The notes under the pieces: model-generated
Told to the model about the DNA's origin: nothing
Seen by the model: only the letters and a program-made list of their open reading frames with translations
The model's database searches: none
From: Catenaria anguillulae PL171
Taxonomy: Eukaryota; Blastocladiomycota; Blastocladiomycetes; Blastocladiales; Catenariaceae
Reading direction: 5' to 3'
NCBI GenBank assembly: GCA_002102555.1
Contig: MCFL01000096.1
Span: 22,264 to 86,263 of the forward strand
Length of the DNA: 64,000 nucleotides
Made by a program: the position numbers and the translations under genes
Shown here: piece by piece, positions 22,296-32,585 of the stretch
Layout of the letters: the number at the start of each line of letters is the position of its first letter
Numbering within the stretch: position 1 is the stretch's first letter

Positions 22296-23044
22296 CCAAG
22301 AAGAGTGAAACGGTGAGTTCCGATCGTGAGGATGGGCAGTTCGTTCTTGGAATATAAATATTTAGCATGTGGGTGACTACCGTTGCATGCACAAGCAGGT
22401 TTCACCTGAGGAGATGGAGCGGAAAGCAAACCGCAAGGCAATCAAGCGCAGCCCATGACGTTGTCCACTTCTGACTTCAGTTTTGGCACTGCTCTCAACA
22501 ATACTTATCATGAGGAACCCAATGGACCGGCTTAATGACCGACCATACTCTCACCTCACCGCAGCGCCGGCATGTCAAGAACACGCACGCCAACACAGGC
22601 ATTTTTTTGTTTTTCAATTGCACCGACAAACTTGGTACCATTTCAGGGTTGCCAATATCTACTACAAGGATGACAACACAAGGTTATCGGGTACCAATTG
22701 CAATGCTTCCATAGTGCTATGCCATCTTCAAGTATACAGAGTGAGAAATGGAACACGCAAAAGTGTCATTGATCTTGATGTGTCAGTCTCGCAAGTTGAC
22801 ATCATCGCACGTCGGGCACACTCTCGCGTGGCGATGCTTGAGCTTGAGCGTTGTACATATACATTGATGGCAACTGCGACAGATTAGATGTATTGCCAAG
22901 TGCCATTGCGATCTGAGAGAGACATGTAACTCACCCGAGTAGAGAAACACCACCAGCTAGAGTTTACTGATTTGAGAACACGATTCATCCATAAACACAT
23001 GTCTCACTCTCTGGACAGAATGCCAAACATGAAACGAAACGTCC
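22296..23044. other. intergenic, no gene seen
   Basis: The only long frame (plus strand, 22483-22887) has no family features and unremarkable composition, so I leave it uncalled. Confidence 0.4.
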
Positions 23045-23611
23045 TCACAGACCAGCATTTTGCATCCGCTCACGCTCCCTCCTCCTCTCCTTGATCCACT
23101 TCGCAATACGAACCCGCGGTGGCGCGATGAAGACATTAAGTGCGACACAACCGACAACAAACACGGCCCCAATCAATCGGAACACCACACTGGCTACATC
23201 CGAATCGTTGTCGCCGACCACAAACGCGAGCGCAAGGTACGTAGCTGCAAATGTCACCATGGCAATGTCACTTACCACATTAATCCAATAGTACACGGGG
23301 CGCCACTCGCCCAAGTTGCAGAATGCCCGAAAAACGACAATGTTCCAGTGCCAGCACGATACACATCCGACAAAAGCGTAGATCTCTGGCGAGACTGGTT
23401 CACGGTTGAACAGGGCGGATAAACCGACAAGGTAAAAGTAAAGCATGTGCTCCGAGACGATGAAGCTCGGTGTCGTTGACCAAGTGTTTGTGAGCATTTC
23501 GGGCGTGTCGGCCACAGGGAGTTTGGCTTGCGGCTCGACCTTGCTGGAGGCGAGAAGCAGAGTGTCGGGTTGGGCCACTGCCGGTGGGGAAACGGACGTG
23601 GATGTCGACAT
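23045..23611 (-). CDS. four-helix membrane protein, tandem family A copy 2
   Basis: 188 aa, single exon, ATG 23611. After a hydrophilic N-terminus of about 40 residues comes NTWSTTPSFIVSEH, then four helices including MLYFYLVGLSALF, the signature FCNLGEWRPVYYWINVVSD, AMVTFAATYLALAFVV and LIGAVFVVGCVALNVF. The end is strongly basic (WIKERRRERERMQNAGL). It is nearly identical in layout to copy 1, including the ERRRERER tail, and related to copy 3. No known family is recognised. Confidence 0.7.
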   Translation of the reverse strand: MSTSTSVSPPAVAQPDTLLLASSKVEPQAKLPVADTPEMLTNTWSTTPSFIVSEHMLYFYLVGLSALFNREPVSPEIYAFVGCVSCWHWNIVVFRAFCNLGEWRPVYYWINVVSDIAMVTFAATYLALAFVVGDNDSDVASVVFRLIGAVFVVGCVALNVFIAPPRVRIAKWIKERRRERERMQNAGL

Positions 23612-23999
23612 CGGGTATGGTTGATTGGTTTGGTCGAATGTTTTGGGGATTGGAGAACGGGATGGGGTGAGAGAGCCTGATGATTTTGGCGATTGATGTA
23701 AACATGTGTGGGTGTTGTCGGCAGGTGGTGAATGTGGGTTGGAGACAGGTTTTGTATTGAATTGAAGGTACAGAAATTGACGTTAGTAACGGGCCACTGG
23801 CTGGCTTGTACACAATCTTGAAAGCAGCAACAGAATCAACACCACCGCAAGAAGCAACCCACTTTTGGCGTCGTTTTGCACTTGAATTGTTGAAGGCGAA
23901 TGACATTCAAACGAGTCAAACGAGACTTGTATTGGCATGTCTCACATCATGCAAACCCAGCACCGAAATTCCTTGTGATCGTCCGGATGCTCCACAAGC
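23612..23999. other. intergenic
   Basis: Promoter of the preceding minus-strand gene and 3' flank of the next. No gene is seen. Confidence 0.4.
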
Positions 24000-24701
24000 T
24001 CAAGACCGAATCCCCAACCGCTTCTTGATTTCCGCCCCCTGCGACCACTCTGATGTCGTTGCCTCGAGTACAAGGTATCCCACAGCCATGGCTGCCTCCA
24101 ATACTGTGCTCACAAGATCCCCGTATTCACCGCTCACCACAAACTCTTGCACCCGGTACTTGACCAAAAACCCAGCCAATCCCGCAAACACAACCTTGCC
24201 TGCAACATGCGCCCAGTAGTACACGATCCGCCACTCGCCCACATCCTGAAATGCCGAAAGGATGAGCGTGTTCCACAAGGCACAAGCGCTGAGGCCTGCA
24301 TACGCCCGTGCGATTGTGGATGGCGACAACACCATCACCAGGGCGTGCAGGAGGAAGAACGGAGAACGCTTGAGGAGGTAGATTGGTGTTGTATACCAAG
24401 TGTTGTTGCTAACGCAGTCGTTGGCGACGGTACTAAGGGGAAGGCTTTTCATTTCGGCAAATGACTTGACGTCGGCGGGCCGAGTGCTCGCCTGGGTGCA
24501 GGGCAAGAGGGGCTCGGTGATAGTGGTGACGGTGTCGGGTGCTGGTAACGTCATGAATGTGCGATGGTCGGATTGTTTCGTGGAGCGCTCAGCAGTCGGC
24601 GCCGTAGATATTGATGGTGGCATGCTCTGCCATTTGGGCGTGAGACACAAGAATGGACAAGGAGCCACCCACTTGGATGTTCTATGTTTGATGGAGGGCA
24701 A
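24000..24701 (-). CDS. four-helix membrane protein, tandem family A copy 3
   Basis: A frame of 233 aa; likely starts are the Met codons at 24701, 24623 or 24554. It shares NTWYTTPIYLLKR and FQDVGEWRIVYYWAHVAGK with copies 1 and 2 but has lost the ERRRERER tail (it ends IKKRLGIRS). Helices: FFLLHALVMVLSP, YAGLSACALWNTLILSAF, VVFAGLAGFLV and VLEAAMAVGYLVLEA. It is the most diverged member of the trio. Confidence 0.65.
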   Translation of the reverse strand: MPSIKHRTSKWVAPCPFLCLTPKWQSMPPSISTAPTAERSTKQSDHRTFMTLPAPDTVTTITEPLLPCTQASTRPADVKSFAEMKSLPLSTVANDCVSNNTWYTTPIYLLKRSPFFLLHALVMVLSPSTIARAYAGLSACALWNTLILSAFQDVGEWRIVYYWAHVAGKVVFAGLAGFLVKYRVQEFVVSGEYGDLVSTVLEAAMAVGYLVLEATTSEWSQGAEIKKRLGIRS

Positions 24702-25056
24702 CGAAGCGTGCCCAGGTTGATGATCCGTCTGACCTGTCTGCTTGATGTGTACCTAAACTTGGCTCCCATTTCTCAACGATATACAAAATGTCTTCGGGGC
24801 CATGGAGAATCGGAGGTTCCACATACTTATTTATCTCAGGACCACATGAGAAGGCAGCCAAACCTCCATTAATTTCATGCTACAGTGTGATCATCTTGTC
24901 TCACTCGTGTGTGTGTCTCAGTCGTCAGTTATCATATATATATGTATACCTCAAATGAGGTGACCAGCAAAGCAAACCACGAACGAGCGACATGACATGT
25001 ACTAGTATTCACATGGACTTATTTCATACTCAAAGAAGAACAAAGTAATGCATCCA
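24702..25056. other. intergenic
   Basis: AT-rich, with an alternating TA run near 24935-24950 (atatatatatg). No gene is seen. Confidence 0.4.
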
Positions 25057-26679
25057 TCACAAATCGCCGCGCAAAAACGCTCTCATCATGGCCACACTTC
25101 CCCTCGGCAAATTAAACGGCACCATATGCCCTGCCCCCCGCACCCGTACATATGCCAACCCCCTTGCCTTCTTGTACACGCCAAAGCCTCCCTCCAACGT
25201 TTGCCACTCGACGCCGCGGCCAAACCCAACTTGGCCCTCCCACTCGAGGTACTTTTCGAGCATGTTTTCGGTGCCCACATAGTTGCAAATGAAATCCTTG
25301 TCGCCATTGTACAGCAGCACACGCACGCCATTTCGAATCAGGCCCGGGAGCAAGTCGGCGCTGGGCGGGTCCGAGTTTTCGTTCAAGTTGGCGTACACGG
25401 CAGGGTTGAACGAAGTCCAATTGCGCGCGGGCGCATTGGCGGCAACGGCGTGCAGGGCAAGCGCTACGCGGCGTTGGCTCAGGTACTCGGTTGCGAATTG
25501 CGCAGGCGTGTCGGTGGGATCGCCCGCATTGCATTTGGTGACGCGAATGTCAAATGTCGAGGGCAAGCAGTGCGTGTTGTTTGTGAGTGCGAGAAATTGG
25601 GTTTGGTTGAAGAGCGTGTCGGAAATCCACTGACACGATGGGAACGCAGACTGGGGCACGTGCGGGTCGCGCTTGGTGAGCGCATCAAAGCACGTGTTGC
25701 GTGCATCCATGAGGCGGGCACGTCCTGTCGGGTTCAGCATCAGGCCTTCGGCATCCAGGAAATCCACCCAGTTGACGGGCTCGGACCACGGCGAATTGTA
25801 GGCGCCATTGCCAATGGCCACGCCTTGCAACCGGACGAGCGCGTGCGGGTGCTGTGCATTGTGTGCGAGCACGTGCTTGGCCATGTATGGAATGTACATG
25901 CCCGCAAAGCTCTCGCCAGAGATCCACCAGTGCAGGTGGCTGCCAAACACTTGCTGGAACTCGGTCGCAAACCGCGTGAATTGTTGACCAACATCGTCAT
26001 TGGTCTTGACCACGGTTGTGTCCGAGTCGACATGGGAAAAGCCAACACCCGCGGGATTTTCGAGAAACAACACATTGGCGCCTGCCGCGTGCCACCCATT
26101 CGGGTTGCGGATGAGTGCGCCCGATGTAAAGTTGACGAGAATCGGGCCGTTTTCGACAAAGTGGCCAAAGAGCGATGACGAGCCCGGCCCGCCGTTGAGC
26201 CATACGAGCACGTCCTTTGTCTTGTTGGCGAGCTCATAGTACATGAAGAACTGGGTCGAGTTGAGATTGTCGACGCGCAGGTGGCCCGCGTACAAGGTGT
26301 ATTGCGAGTCGTCGAGGTGGATGCCTGGGAGCGAGTCGACCTTGTAGTTGCGGCGAGACGTGTAGATCGGAGGAGGAGGTGTCTGTTGCTTTGTGGAAAA
26401 CGACGGCTTTTGAGTCCCAAAGACATGGTCGTGCACGAGGCGGGCAGCGTTGGGCACGAATGGGACGTGGATGTGGTTGGGGCGAGTGCGAGTGGTGGAA
26501 GGACGAGTCAGGACATGTTGTTGTTGTTGATGATGGCCAGCGGCGAATGATGACGGGGCGAAGATGGAGGAGGATGGGCGGTGGCGGCCGCCAGTGGCAA
26601 GTGCGGCTGCGTGCGTGGCAGTGGTGCCGGCGAGCAGCAGGGCCGTGGCTGCCAGGTGCAGGACAGCAAGGTGGATCAT
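25057..26679 (-). CDS. Serine carboxypeptidase (S10 family)
   Basis: 540 aa, single exon. It has a signal peptide (MIHLAVLHLAATALLLAGTT), then a Ser/His/Gln-rich propeptide-like region to about residue 105. The catalytic triad is visible: Ser257 in GESFAG, Asp462 in NGDKDFICN and His518 in GAGHMVP. The substrate-binding segment WLNGGPGSSSL and NPAGVGFSHVD are typical of the family. N-glycosylation sequons occur (NFT, NNT, NWT). The family removes C-terminal residues in the vacuole, secretory pathway or medium. No C-terminal membrane anchor is seen, so it is more likely soluble (vacuolar or secreted) than a KEX1 type. Confidence 0.93.
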   Translation of the reverse strand: MIHLAVLHLAATALLLAGTTATHAAALATGGRHRPSSSIFAPSSFAAGHHQQQQHVLTRPSTTRTRPNHIHVPFVPNAARLVHDHVFGTQKPSFSTKQQTPPPPIYTSRRNYKVDSLPGIHLDDSQYTLYAGHLRVDNLNSTQFFMYYELANKTKDVLVWLNGGPGSSSLFGHFVENGPILVNFTSGALIRNPNGWHAAGANVLFLENPAGVGFSHVDSDTTVVKTNDDVGQQFTRFATEFQQVFGSHLHWWISGESFAGMYIPYMAKHVLAHNAQHPHALVRLQGVAIGNGAYNSPWSEPVNWVDFLDAEGLMLNPTGRARLMDARNTCFDALTKRDPHVPQSAFPSCQWISDTLFNQTQFLALTNNTHCLPSTFDIRVTKCNAGDPTDTPAQFATEYLSQRRVALALHAVAANAPARNWTSFNPAVYANLNENSDPPSADLLPGLIRNGVRVLLYNGDKDFICNYVGTENMLEKYLEWEGQVGFGRGVEWQTLEGGFGVYKKARGLAYVRVRGAGHMVPFNLPRGSVAMMRAFLRGDL

Positions 26680-27235
26680 TGTGTTGGGTTTCGATTTCGA
26701 TTTCGATAGTACGTTTGATGACAGTCAACACATAAGCGCAAGCAGAATATTGCACTTTGCGGCGATGGGAACGGAGCACTAGTGTCGTAAGTTATCTCGC
26801 ATCAGGATGCTTGGCATGCGATCCTTGGGTTTATCCGAGCGATCGACCCACCGCGCTGATCGCTGTTCGTGTCAGGGCGTCAGATCGGTGGCCTGTGGCA
26901 CGATGGTTTCCCTGCAGATCGCCGACTGAGTCGACTGATTTGGAGATTGAACCAAAATGGGAGATTGAACCAAAATGGTGCCCAAACGGCAGGGCTTCAC
27001 GCAAGGGCGAAACTTTTCTCATGATCTGAGTGCCACTATGTATAGGCGAAGGCCAGCGTCCACCTGTGTGCCTTTTGTGCGTGTGTGCTTATCATCCCAA
27101 GATGGTACTTCCTCGCTGAGCTGCTTCAGGCATTCTGACCAGCTATATATGTTCTACATACCATGAATGAGGCTGAGGTCGTGCCCATGCTTTCTTTCAT
27201 AACAAACCTCAACACTTGATTGATCGCATCAAGGC
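26680..27235. other. intergenic with an 18-bp tandem repeat
   Basis: No gene. An exact 18-bp unit (gagattgaaccaaaatgg) occurs twice in a row at 26943-26978. Confidence 0.5.
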
Positions 27236-28708
27236 TCACTCCTCACTCTGGACGCCACCCTGAGCCGCATCCATGATGCAGGCCAATGCTGCAGCATCGG
27301 CAGCGCACAGTTGGCTGTACTGGTGCTTTGGTGCTTGCGCCCACTTGTCGGCCTTGGCCTGCTTCTTGCATTCGGCATGCACCTGCTGGGACTCAGTGCG
27401 CGGCGCATACCGAGCAGCCATGAACCGAGCCGCCATGGCCTTGCCAGCCTTTGTGGACGCGTCGCGCGCATTGGCCTTTGCATCGGCGGCAGACAGGGTG
27501 GGGATTGGGATATGAGCCCATCTGAATCAAACCAGAGACAGGTGTGAGCATGAGCTGTGCAAGTACATCCAGCACGAGGTGACAGCAATCCAGACACGAG
27601 GAAGGCAAAAAAAGGGTACCTGAATGGCCGCAATCACGGACGGGAGAGCTGGCTCCTCGTCGTGTGCAAACATGCCAGCATAGGTGGAAACTACTTACAT
27701 CAACCAAGTAGTCACAAGAGTGAGAAGTGACACGAATGAAGGGAATGCAAATCAAGACATCAGAAACATACATCCACGCAGCGGCGGCGACAGTCTACGC
27801 TCGATCCGTCTTGGGGTAAGGACCGCAGCGTAAGCGGCCTGGGCCTGGAGGTTGGCCATTGTCGGGGCCGGGGGCAACACGATGTCAATTCCCGCGCCTG
27901 GCACTTCCCAAGGCATAGGATCCGAGGGCACAGCCGGAAGCGAGGGTACGGCCCGAGGCGAGAGCGCAATCCGAGACTGGGTTGGAGTGCGCGTGGAGGG
28001 GAGGGAGAGCGACGACGGCACGACCACATCGGACGGGATCATGTGCGGAGGAAAGTCCGCATAGAGCGTCGCCGGCGACAAGGTCACTGTTGACGGGCCG
28101 TCCGACGACAGGGCCACCGCGTGCGCAGGCATGGCGGGGGGCAAGGGCATGAACTCATCGGACGGGATCATGTGCGCGGGTGACAAGGTCACTGTCGACG
28201 GGCCGTCTGACGACAGGAGCACCATGTGTGGCGTGGGCGCAGGGGCAAGTACCAGCAAAGCGTTGCGGGCCGGCGGCGGAGTAGCATGCGATGGCAGCAC
28301 CAGACCCTCAGCAGCCTCGGGCACATGTGCCTTTGCAACAACGCGAGAGGACGAGTCACCGACAATGTCGATGGTGGACGACGATCCAACAATGTCGATG
28401 GTGCCGGAGGTGTCAGACGACGGGCCAGGGGCCGGCTGGGCCGTGAGGTTCCCCGCCAACGACAGGCCCTCCATCGCAGCATGCATAGCGTCCGCGTCGT
28501 AGAGCTCGGCCAGGTCACCTGCCGACGTCCGACGGCGGACCGTTGGGCGAGGCGACTCGGCTGTTAACGAGTTTTCGCGTGAGACGGTGTGTCGGTTGAC
28601 GGGGCGACGGCGAGGGTTGTTGTTGCCGTTGTTACGGGGCTGCATGTTGGTGACAATGGGGAGGGCGGTGAGGCAAGTTGCTTCAGGTTCAAGGCGTCCG
28701 AGGCACAT
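27236..28708 (-). CDS. low-complexity protein with internal repeats, multi-exon
   Basis: The main exon starts at 28708 or at the Met at 28645 and ends near the GTATGT donor at about 27770. It encodes a Pro/Ser/Ala-rich protein with repeated segments: SSDGPSTVTLSPA twice, HMIPSD twice, TIDIVG twice. A middle exon (FSTYAGMFAHDEEPALPSV, about 27690-27620) fits the phase of that donor. A last exon (SAADAKANARDASTKAGKAM ... DAAQGGVQSEE) ends at 27236. Its join to the middle exon does not fit phase as read, so the model is incomplete. No family is recognised. Confidence 0.45.
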
Positions 28709-29091
28709 GGATCAGTGTTGCGATACGATATTCATATAGACTTTCAATTGTCTACATACACGGTGAAAAATCATCATAGTGACGTGTATTGCATTGCGCT
28801 CGTGGCGATCCCATTCCAATCGCGCGACAGCTCTGGGACTTTGAAATTTTCAACCGACCGAGACACTCGCTACTAGGACAAGTCTGGATTCTGACTATGA
28901 AATGAAAAACAGCTTGGAGCTCGACCCCATGGTTTCCCATGCCGTCGCACACTTTGAGCTATTCGGCGCGATCGTACGGGCTCTACCTCAATATCCACGC
29001 TAGGCGGCGGCCTTGGCGGTGGCGGCCGGCAACCTCGACCGAGGTCGATCGAACATTCAAACAATGGCAGCTCAGACGACGTTGACAGCTG
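28709..29091. other. intergenic
   Basis: No gene seen; it includes the promoter of the preceding minus-strand gene. Confidence 0.4.
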
Positions 29092-29163
29092 TTGATGCTG
29101 CCTCATGATGAAGGAAGAAATGACCAACGCACTCTCAGCACACTGCATTCGTTGTGGAGCACC

Positions 29164-29508
29164 ATGTCTCGTACCGTACCATGCTTGCCCTCGCCAGCCC
29201 CCGCCTACGGCCACGATCCGTCACCATTGGCTCCCCGCCCATCAATGCAGCGCCGGCCCGCGGACACTCCAAGGCCGCCCGTCCGCCGGTTCCCACTCAC
29301 ACCTCACTCACACCTTGACGAGCTCCCCGGCGTCCGATCCGCCGCAGCATTCATTTTTGGCGTCACTTCCTCTGACACAACCCCGACCGTTGGGTCCGTC
29401 TCCTCACAGCCGCCGCCCGATCTGGCCCAGTGGTCCCGGCGTTCACTTGGCACCCATGTGGGTATCCGGCGCCCGCTCTCTTTTCGCTACAACCAAGGAC
29501 TGAAGTGA
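29164..29508 (+). CDS. doubtful Pro/Ser/Arg-rich ORF
   Basis: A plus-strand frame beginning MSRTVPCLPSPAPAYG has Pro/Ser-rich composition and no recognisable domain. It may be a first exon (a GT lies near its end) or chance. Kept only because the surrounding 2 kb otherwise has no gene. Confidence 0.2.
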   Translation: MSRTVPCLPSPAPAYGHDPSPLAPRPSMQRRPADTPRPPVRRFPLTPHSHLDELPGVRSAAAFIFGVTSSDTTPTVGSVSSQPPPDLAQWSRRSLGTHVGIRRPLSFRYNQGLK

Positions 29509-29945
29509 TCCTCAGCGCACACTCGTGGCGCTCGTTGGATTGTCGGCCAAGGAGAACCGAGAGATGTGTGACAGGTGGCAGTATCCTACTTAGAATGTGC
29601 GTTGATGCCCTGCAATGCCGACCTGCTGATCTACTGCCTTCACCGCTGACTGTCTCTCGCACTTCGGCAGCTTGCTCGGCCGTTCGGATTCGACCTTATA
29701 CATCGGTCGATTCTGCAACACTCGGGCCCATTGCTCGCACGCCCTCGTTTGCCTCTGGTCCCGCGCGGAAAGCCCTTTGGTCCCTCTCCAAGGTGGACTG
29801 CGGCGTGGCTGCGGAATTGTGAGCCGTCCCCGTCGACCGACAGGCGGCGCCAACGGCCGCTGCTCAAATCTTTCGCGCTACACTTGCCCTGCCCCACCAC
29901 CTCATCCTCGGACTGCGCGTGTGGTATTCTGCGGCCATGCACCAT
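29509..29945. other. no supported gene
   Basis: Open frames exist on both strands but none shows domain-like sequence. Confidence 0.3.
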
Positions 29946-30440
29946 TCAGCGGCACCGGCGCAAGCCGATTGCTGTGTTCAGCTGCTGGACCAGCGGGATC
30001 GGCGTGCCCTCGGACATGACGGCACCCGACATCGAGTATTTGGATGGTGCGAGTGGTTCTATGCCCTTTGATTGGGCCAGCGCAGTTGCCGGGAACCCAC
30101 TGATGGTCAAGAAAGCGGGGACGTCAGTTGCAACCGCGAGGGCATCCGCTGTACCTGGCACCCGCGCGTGTTGGATCGGATTTGGGAGGTGGTCGAGTCG
30201 GTTGTGGTGATGTTTGGCGTGTAGTTGGAATCGTACTCTGTTCTGCCGAACGACTCACTCACCATTGCTTCTGCTGCTCCTGTAGACTATGTACTTGGGG
30301 GCCAAGTCGTCGTCGGCGGCAGCGGATACGGGCAAGAACTCGACTCTGACAGTTTGCACATCTTTTGCGACGGGCGAGTTGGCGGTGGAAACGTCGATTT
30401 GAACGAGCTTGGCGTCGATTTGGTTAACGTTGTGGCTCAT
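29946..30440 (-). CDS. possible two-exon protein, unknown
   Basis: Two minus-strand pieces look more protein-like than the surroundings. One starts at ATG 30440 (MSHNVNQIDAKLVQIDV ... VRVEFLPVSAAADDDLAPK) and ends at a GTACAT donor near 30295. The other is at 30160-29946 (ADALAVATDVPAFLTISGF, KYSMSGAVMSEGTPIPLVQQ). I could not fix the joining acceptor. No family is recognised. Confidence 0.3.
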
Positions 30441-30910
30441 GTTTGAAGCGGGGACTTGTGTGTGAATTTCGCCAGTCAATTGCAGTGCATTTTGTGTATT
30501 GTGTGATTCCAGCTGGAATGAATTATGCTGGTTCCAGCTAGCTCGCTTTCTGGTATGGTCCGTTCCAGTTGGAATGGATCGTCCTTCCGACTTCCGGGCA
30601 ACTCGTCGATCTGGGTCATTTCCACCTTGAACAGGTATGTGATCGTTTTTCACCGTGCAGACTGCCACTGCCGCGTGAATCATGGAGCCATCACCGCGGT
30701 ATGAATGGGTATGGACGCGACATTCTAGCCGACGTTTTGCTGACCAATGTACATACATACCTACGTTGTGGCCATTGGTTGCATACAAGAGAGAATGAAA
30801 GATGGCCGAAAGAGAAACACAGTATTGAACAAAAGAATTCAACACAAGAGCAGGAAAAAGGAACCAACCAAGGTAACAAACAGGCAACTCTATGGGTCAA
30901 CAAGCACAGC

Positions 30911-32266
30911 TCATTGACCAGTGTCACCATGCAAGGTGGCCACACGTTGGCGGGCGAGGGCAAGGGCTTGCGCCGCGAGCGCATTCTCTTGCGCAGTGGG
31001 CTGACCCGGGATGTGTGGAATCCACGTCACCACATCATCCTCTTCGTCACTCTCACCCACCGCTGGCCCAAACTTGTAGTCTTGCCCTGCCGCTTTTCCT
31101 TGCTCCACGGCCACAGCGTTCTGCTGCTCGCACCACTTGTGGGCCATCACGTCCACCACCTTTTCCTCCTTGGTCTTCTTGTCACGCTCCATGATGCGCA
31201 GGTGTGGCATGTGCACAATGACCTCACCAATGAAGATTTGGTCGGCCTTGCACATGCGCCAAAACTCCATCAACCGGCCCTGCTCGCTTATGTGCACCTC
31301 GCCCAAATGGTTGTCGACCAAGTCCTTGGCCAGTTCCATGCCCTCGCGGCGAGCGATCCGCTTGGACGATGTCCCAACAGTGGGGCATGCGGCCCCAATC
31401 CACTTGCCTGCCAGGTACGTCGGAATGCACGAGTTGCGGCGAAGATTGAAGTACACGCCGGCCCTTGGCAGCTGTTCATCAGTGTCCGTCGAGGTGTACT
31501 GGATGAGAAACGGGGCCAGTGGCTTGGTACCCACAGGCATTGGGCCATAGTTGACCCAGACCTCTAGCACTTTGAGCTTGCTGACCACTGCACGAGCATC
31601 AATGTAGATGACTCGGCGCTGCGCCAGGAGAGTCGCCTCCAGCTCGCGCGACGATTCCTTCCGTGTCGTGGGCAGTGGCTTGGTCCACCCAGCATGCTCG
31701 GCCAAGCCCTGTCGAATGGCTGCCAAGTCATCACCAGCCACGTCCGGATCAATCCACAGCTTGTGGCAAGGATCCTTGGACCGGCAATAGTAGGAGCGGC
31801 CGGCCTTGGTCCACCCCGCGTGGTACTCTACCCGCTTCTCCTGGATCCATTGCCGGTAAGCGGTGGGCGGGCCGGCCGGGGAGAGCTCCGGGTGCATGCT
31901 GGTCTCGTGGTCGAGCCACATGGAAAAGGCGTTGAGTGCCTGTTGGCGGTACGCAGGCAGCGGTTTGTTGGAGTTGTCGCCGGGACGGCGGATCAAGAAG
32001 CCGCCCGGGAGCACGTTGCGCTCGTTGACGGACAGGGTCGCGCCTGCTTGGGCGGGGACAAGGGCGTCATCGTACTCGTCGTCGCTGCTGCTCGGGTGGG
32101 ACGATCCACCGGCGGAAGACGAGAATGCGTCGCTCAGGACCAGGAAGAGCTGAGTCGAAGCAGCAGCCATGGCGCGAGGGCGCTTGGGGGACGAGGAAGC
32201 GGAAGACAAAGAGGAAGACATAACGGTGCGTGTGCGGCAGGTCGACGTTTGCATTGGAGTCAACAT
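30911..32266 (-). CDS. orphan 451-aa protein next to the Fanzor region
   Basis: A single uninterrupted exon from ATG 32266 (alternative ATG 32254). After a Ser-rich N-terminus with SPKRPR comes an acidic SSSDDEYDD patch. The main part contains two HAGWTK segments, SYYCRSKDPCHKLWID, VWVNYGPMPVGTKPL and GVYFNLRRNSCIPTYLAGKW. The end is acidic, then Ala/Gln-rich. I recognise no family. Its lack of introns and its place between repeats and a mobile nuclease suggest it may belong to a mobile element, but that is inference. Confidence 0.6.
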   Translation of the reverse strand: MLTPMQTSTCRTRTVMSSSLSSASSSPKRPRAMAAASTQLFLVLSDAFSSSAGGSSHPSSSDDEYDDALVPAQAGATLSVNERNVLPGGFLIRRPGDNSNKPLPAYRQQALNAFSMWLDHETSMHPELSPAGPPTAYRQWIQEKRVEYHAGWTKAGRSYYCRSKDPCHKLWIDPDVAGDDLAAIRQGLAEHAGWTKPLPTTRKESSRELEATLLAQRRVIYIDARAVVSKLKVLEVWVNYGPMPVGTKPLAPFLIQYTSTDTDEQLPRAGVYFNLRRNSCIPTYLAGKWIGAACPTVGTSSKRIARREGMELAKDLVDNHLGEVHISEQGRLMEFWRMCKADQIFIGEVIVHMPHLRIMERDKKTKEEKVVDVMAHKWCEQQNAVAVEQGKAAGQDYKFGPAVGESDEEDDVVTWIPHIPGQPTAQENALAAQALALARQRVATLHGDTGQ

Positions 32267-32395
32267 TCATGGGCTTTATATGACAGCTCTATGCAAAAAA
32301 AAAGACATGTGGCGCGCAACGTGTGAACTCAGTAGGCTAGAGTTGCGGTGAGATGGACGATGGCGTCTTTTTCTGGACAAAAGCAATATCGGTCA

Positions 32396-32484
32396 CATAT
32401 GTGGGACATATGCACCGTATATGCACCCCATAAGCAGGCATAAGCCTCCATATGCACGGCATAAGCCCCATATGCCCGGCGTAA
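32396..32484. repeat. phased array of CATATG/CATAAG hexamers
   Basis: Hexamers CATATG, TATATG or CATAAG start at 32396, 32407, 32418, 32429, 32439, 32449, 32460 and 32469, with a weaker ninth (CGTAAC) at 32479. Spacing is 9-11 bases, close to one DNA helical turn. The array lies 130-220 bases upstream of the minus-strand ORF starting at 32266, where a promoter would be. Confidence 0.75.
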
Positions 32485-32585
32485 CCTGGCCCAGTTGCAA
32501 ATGGACGTGCATCACCAGCATACATTGCCCAACCCGGCAACTTCCGCTATTCGTGAGTCAGTGCATACTAGTAGAGCATAGCAAG

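Noticed and set aside
22483-22887. 134-codon plus-strand frame
   Set aside because: No domain and no repeat in other copies of the cluster; likely chance.
25048-26178. 376-codon plus-strand frame
   Set aside because: Antisense shadow of the serine carboxypeptidase, whose catalytic motifs are clear.
29731-30210. 159-codon plus-strand frame
   Set aside because: Its complement looks at least as protein-like (ADALAVATDVPAFLTISGF), so the minus strand was preferred, at low confidence.
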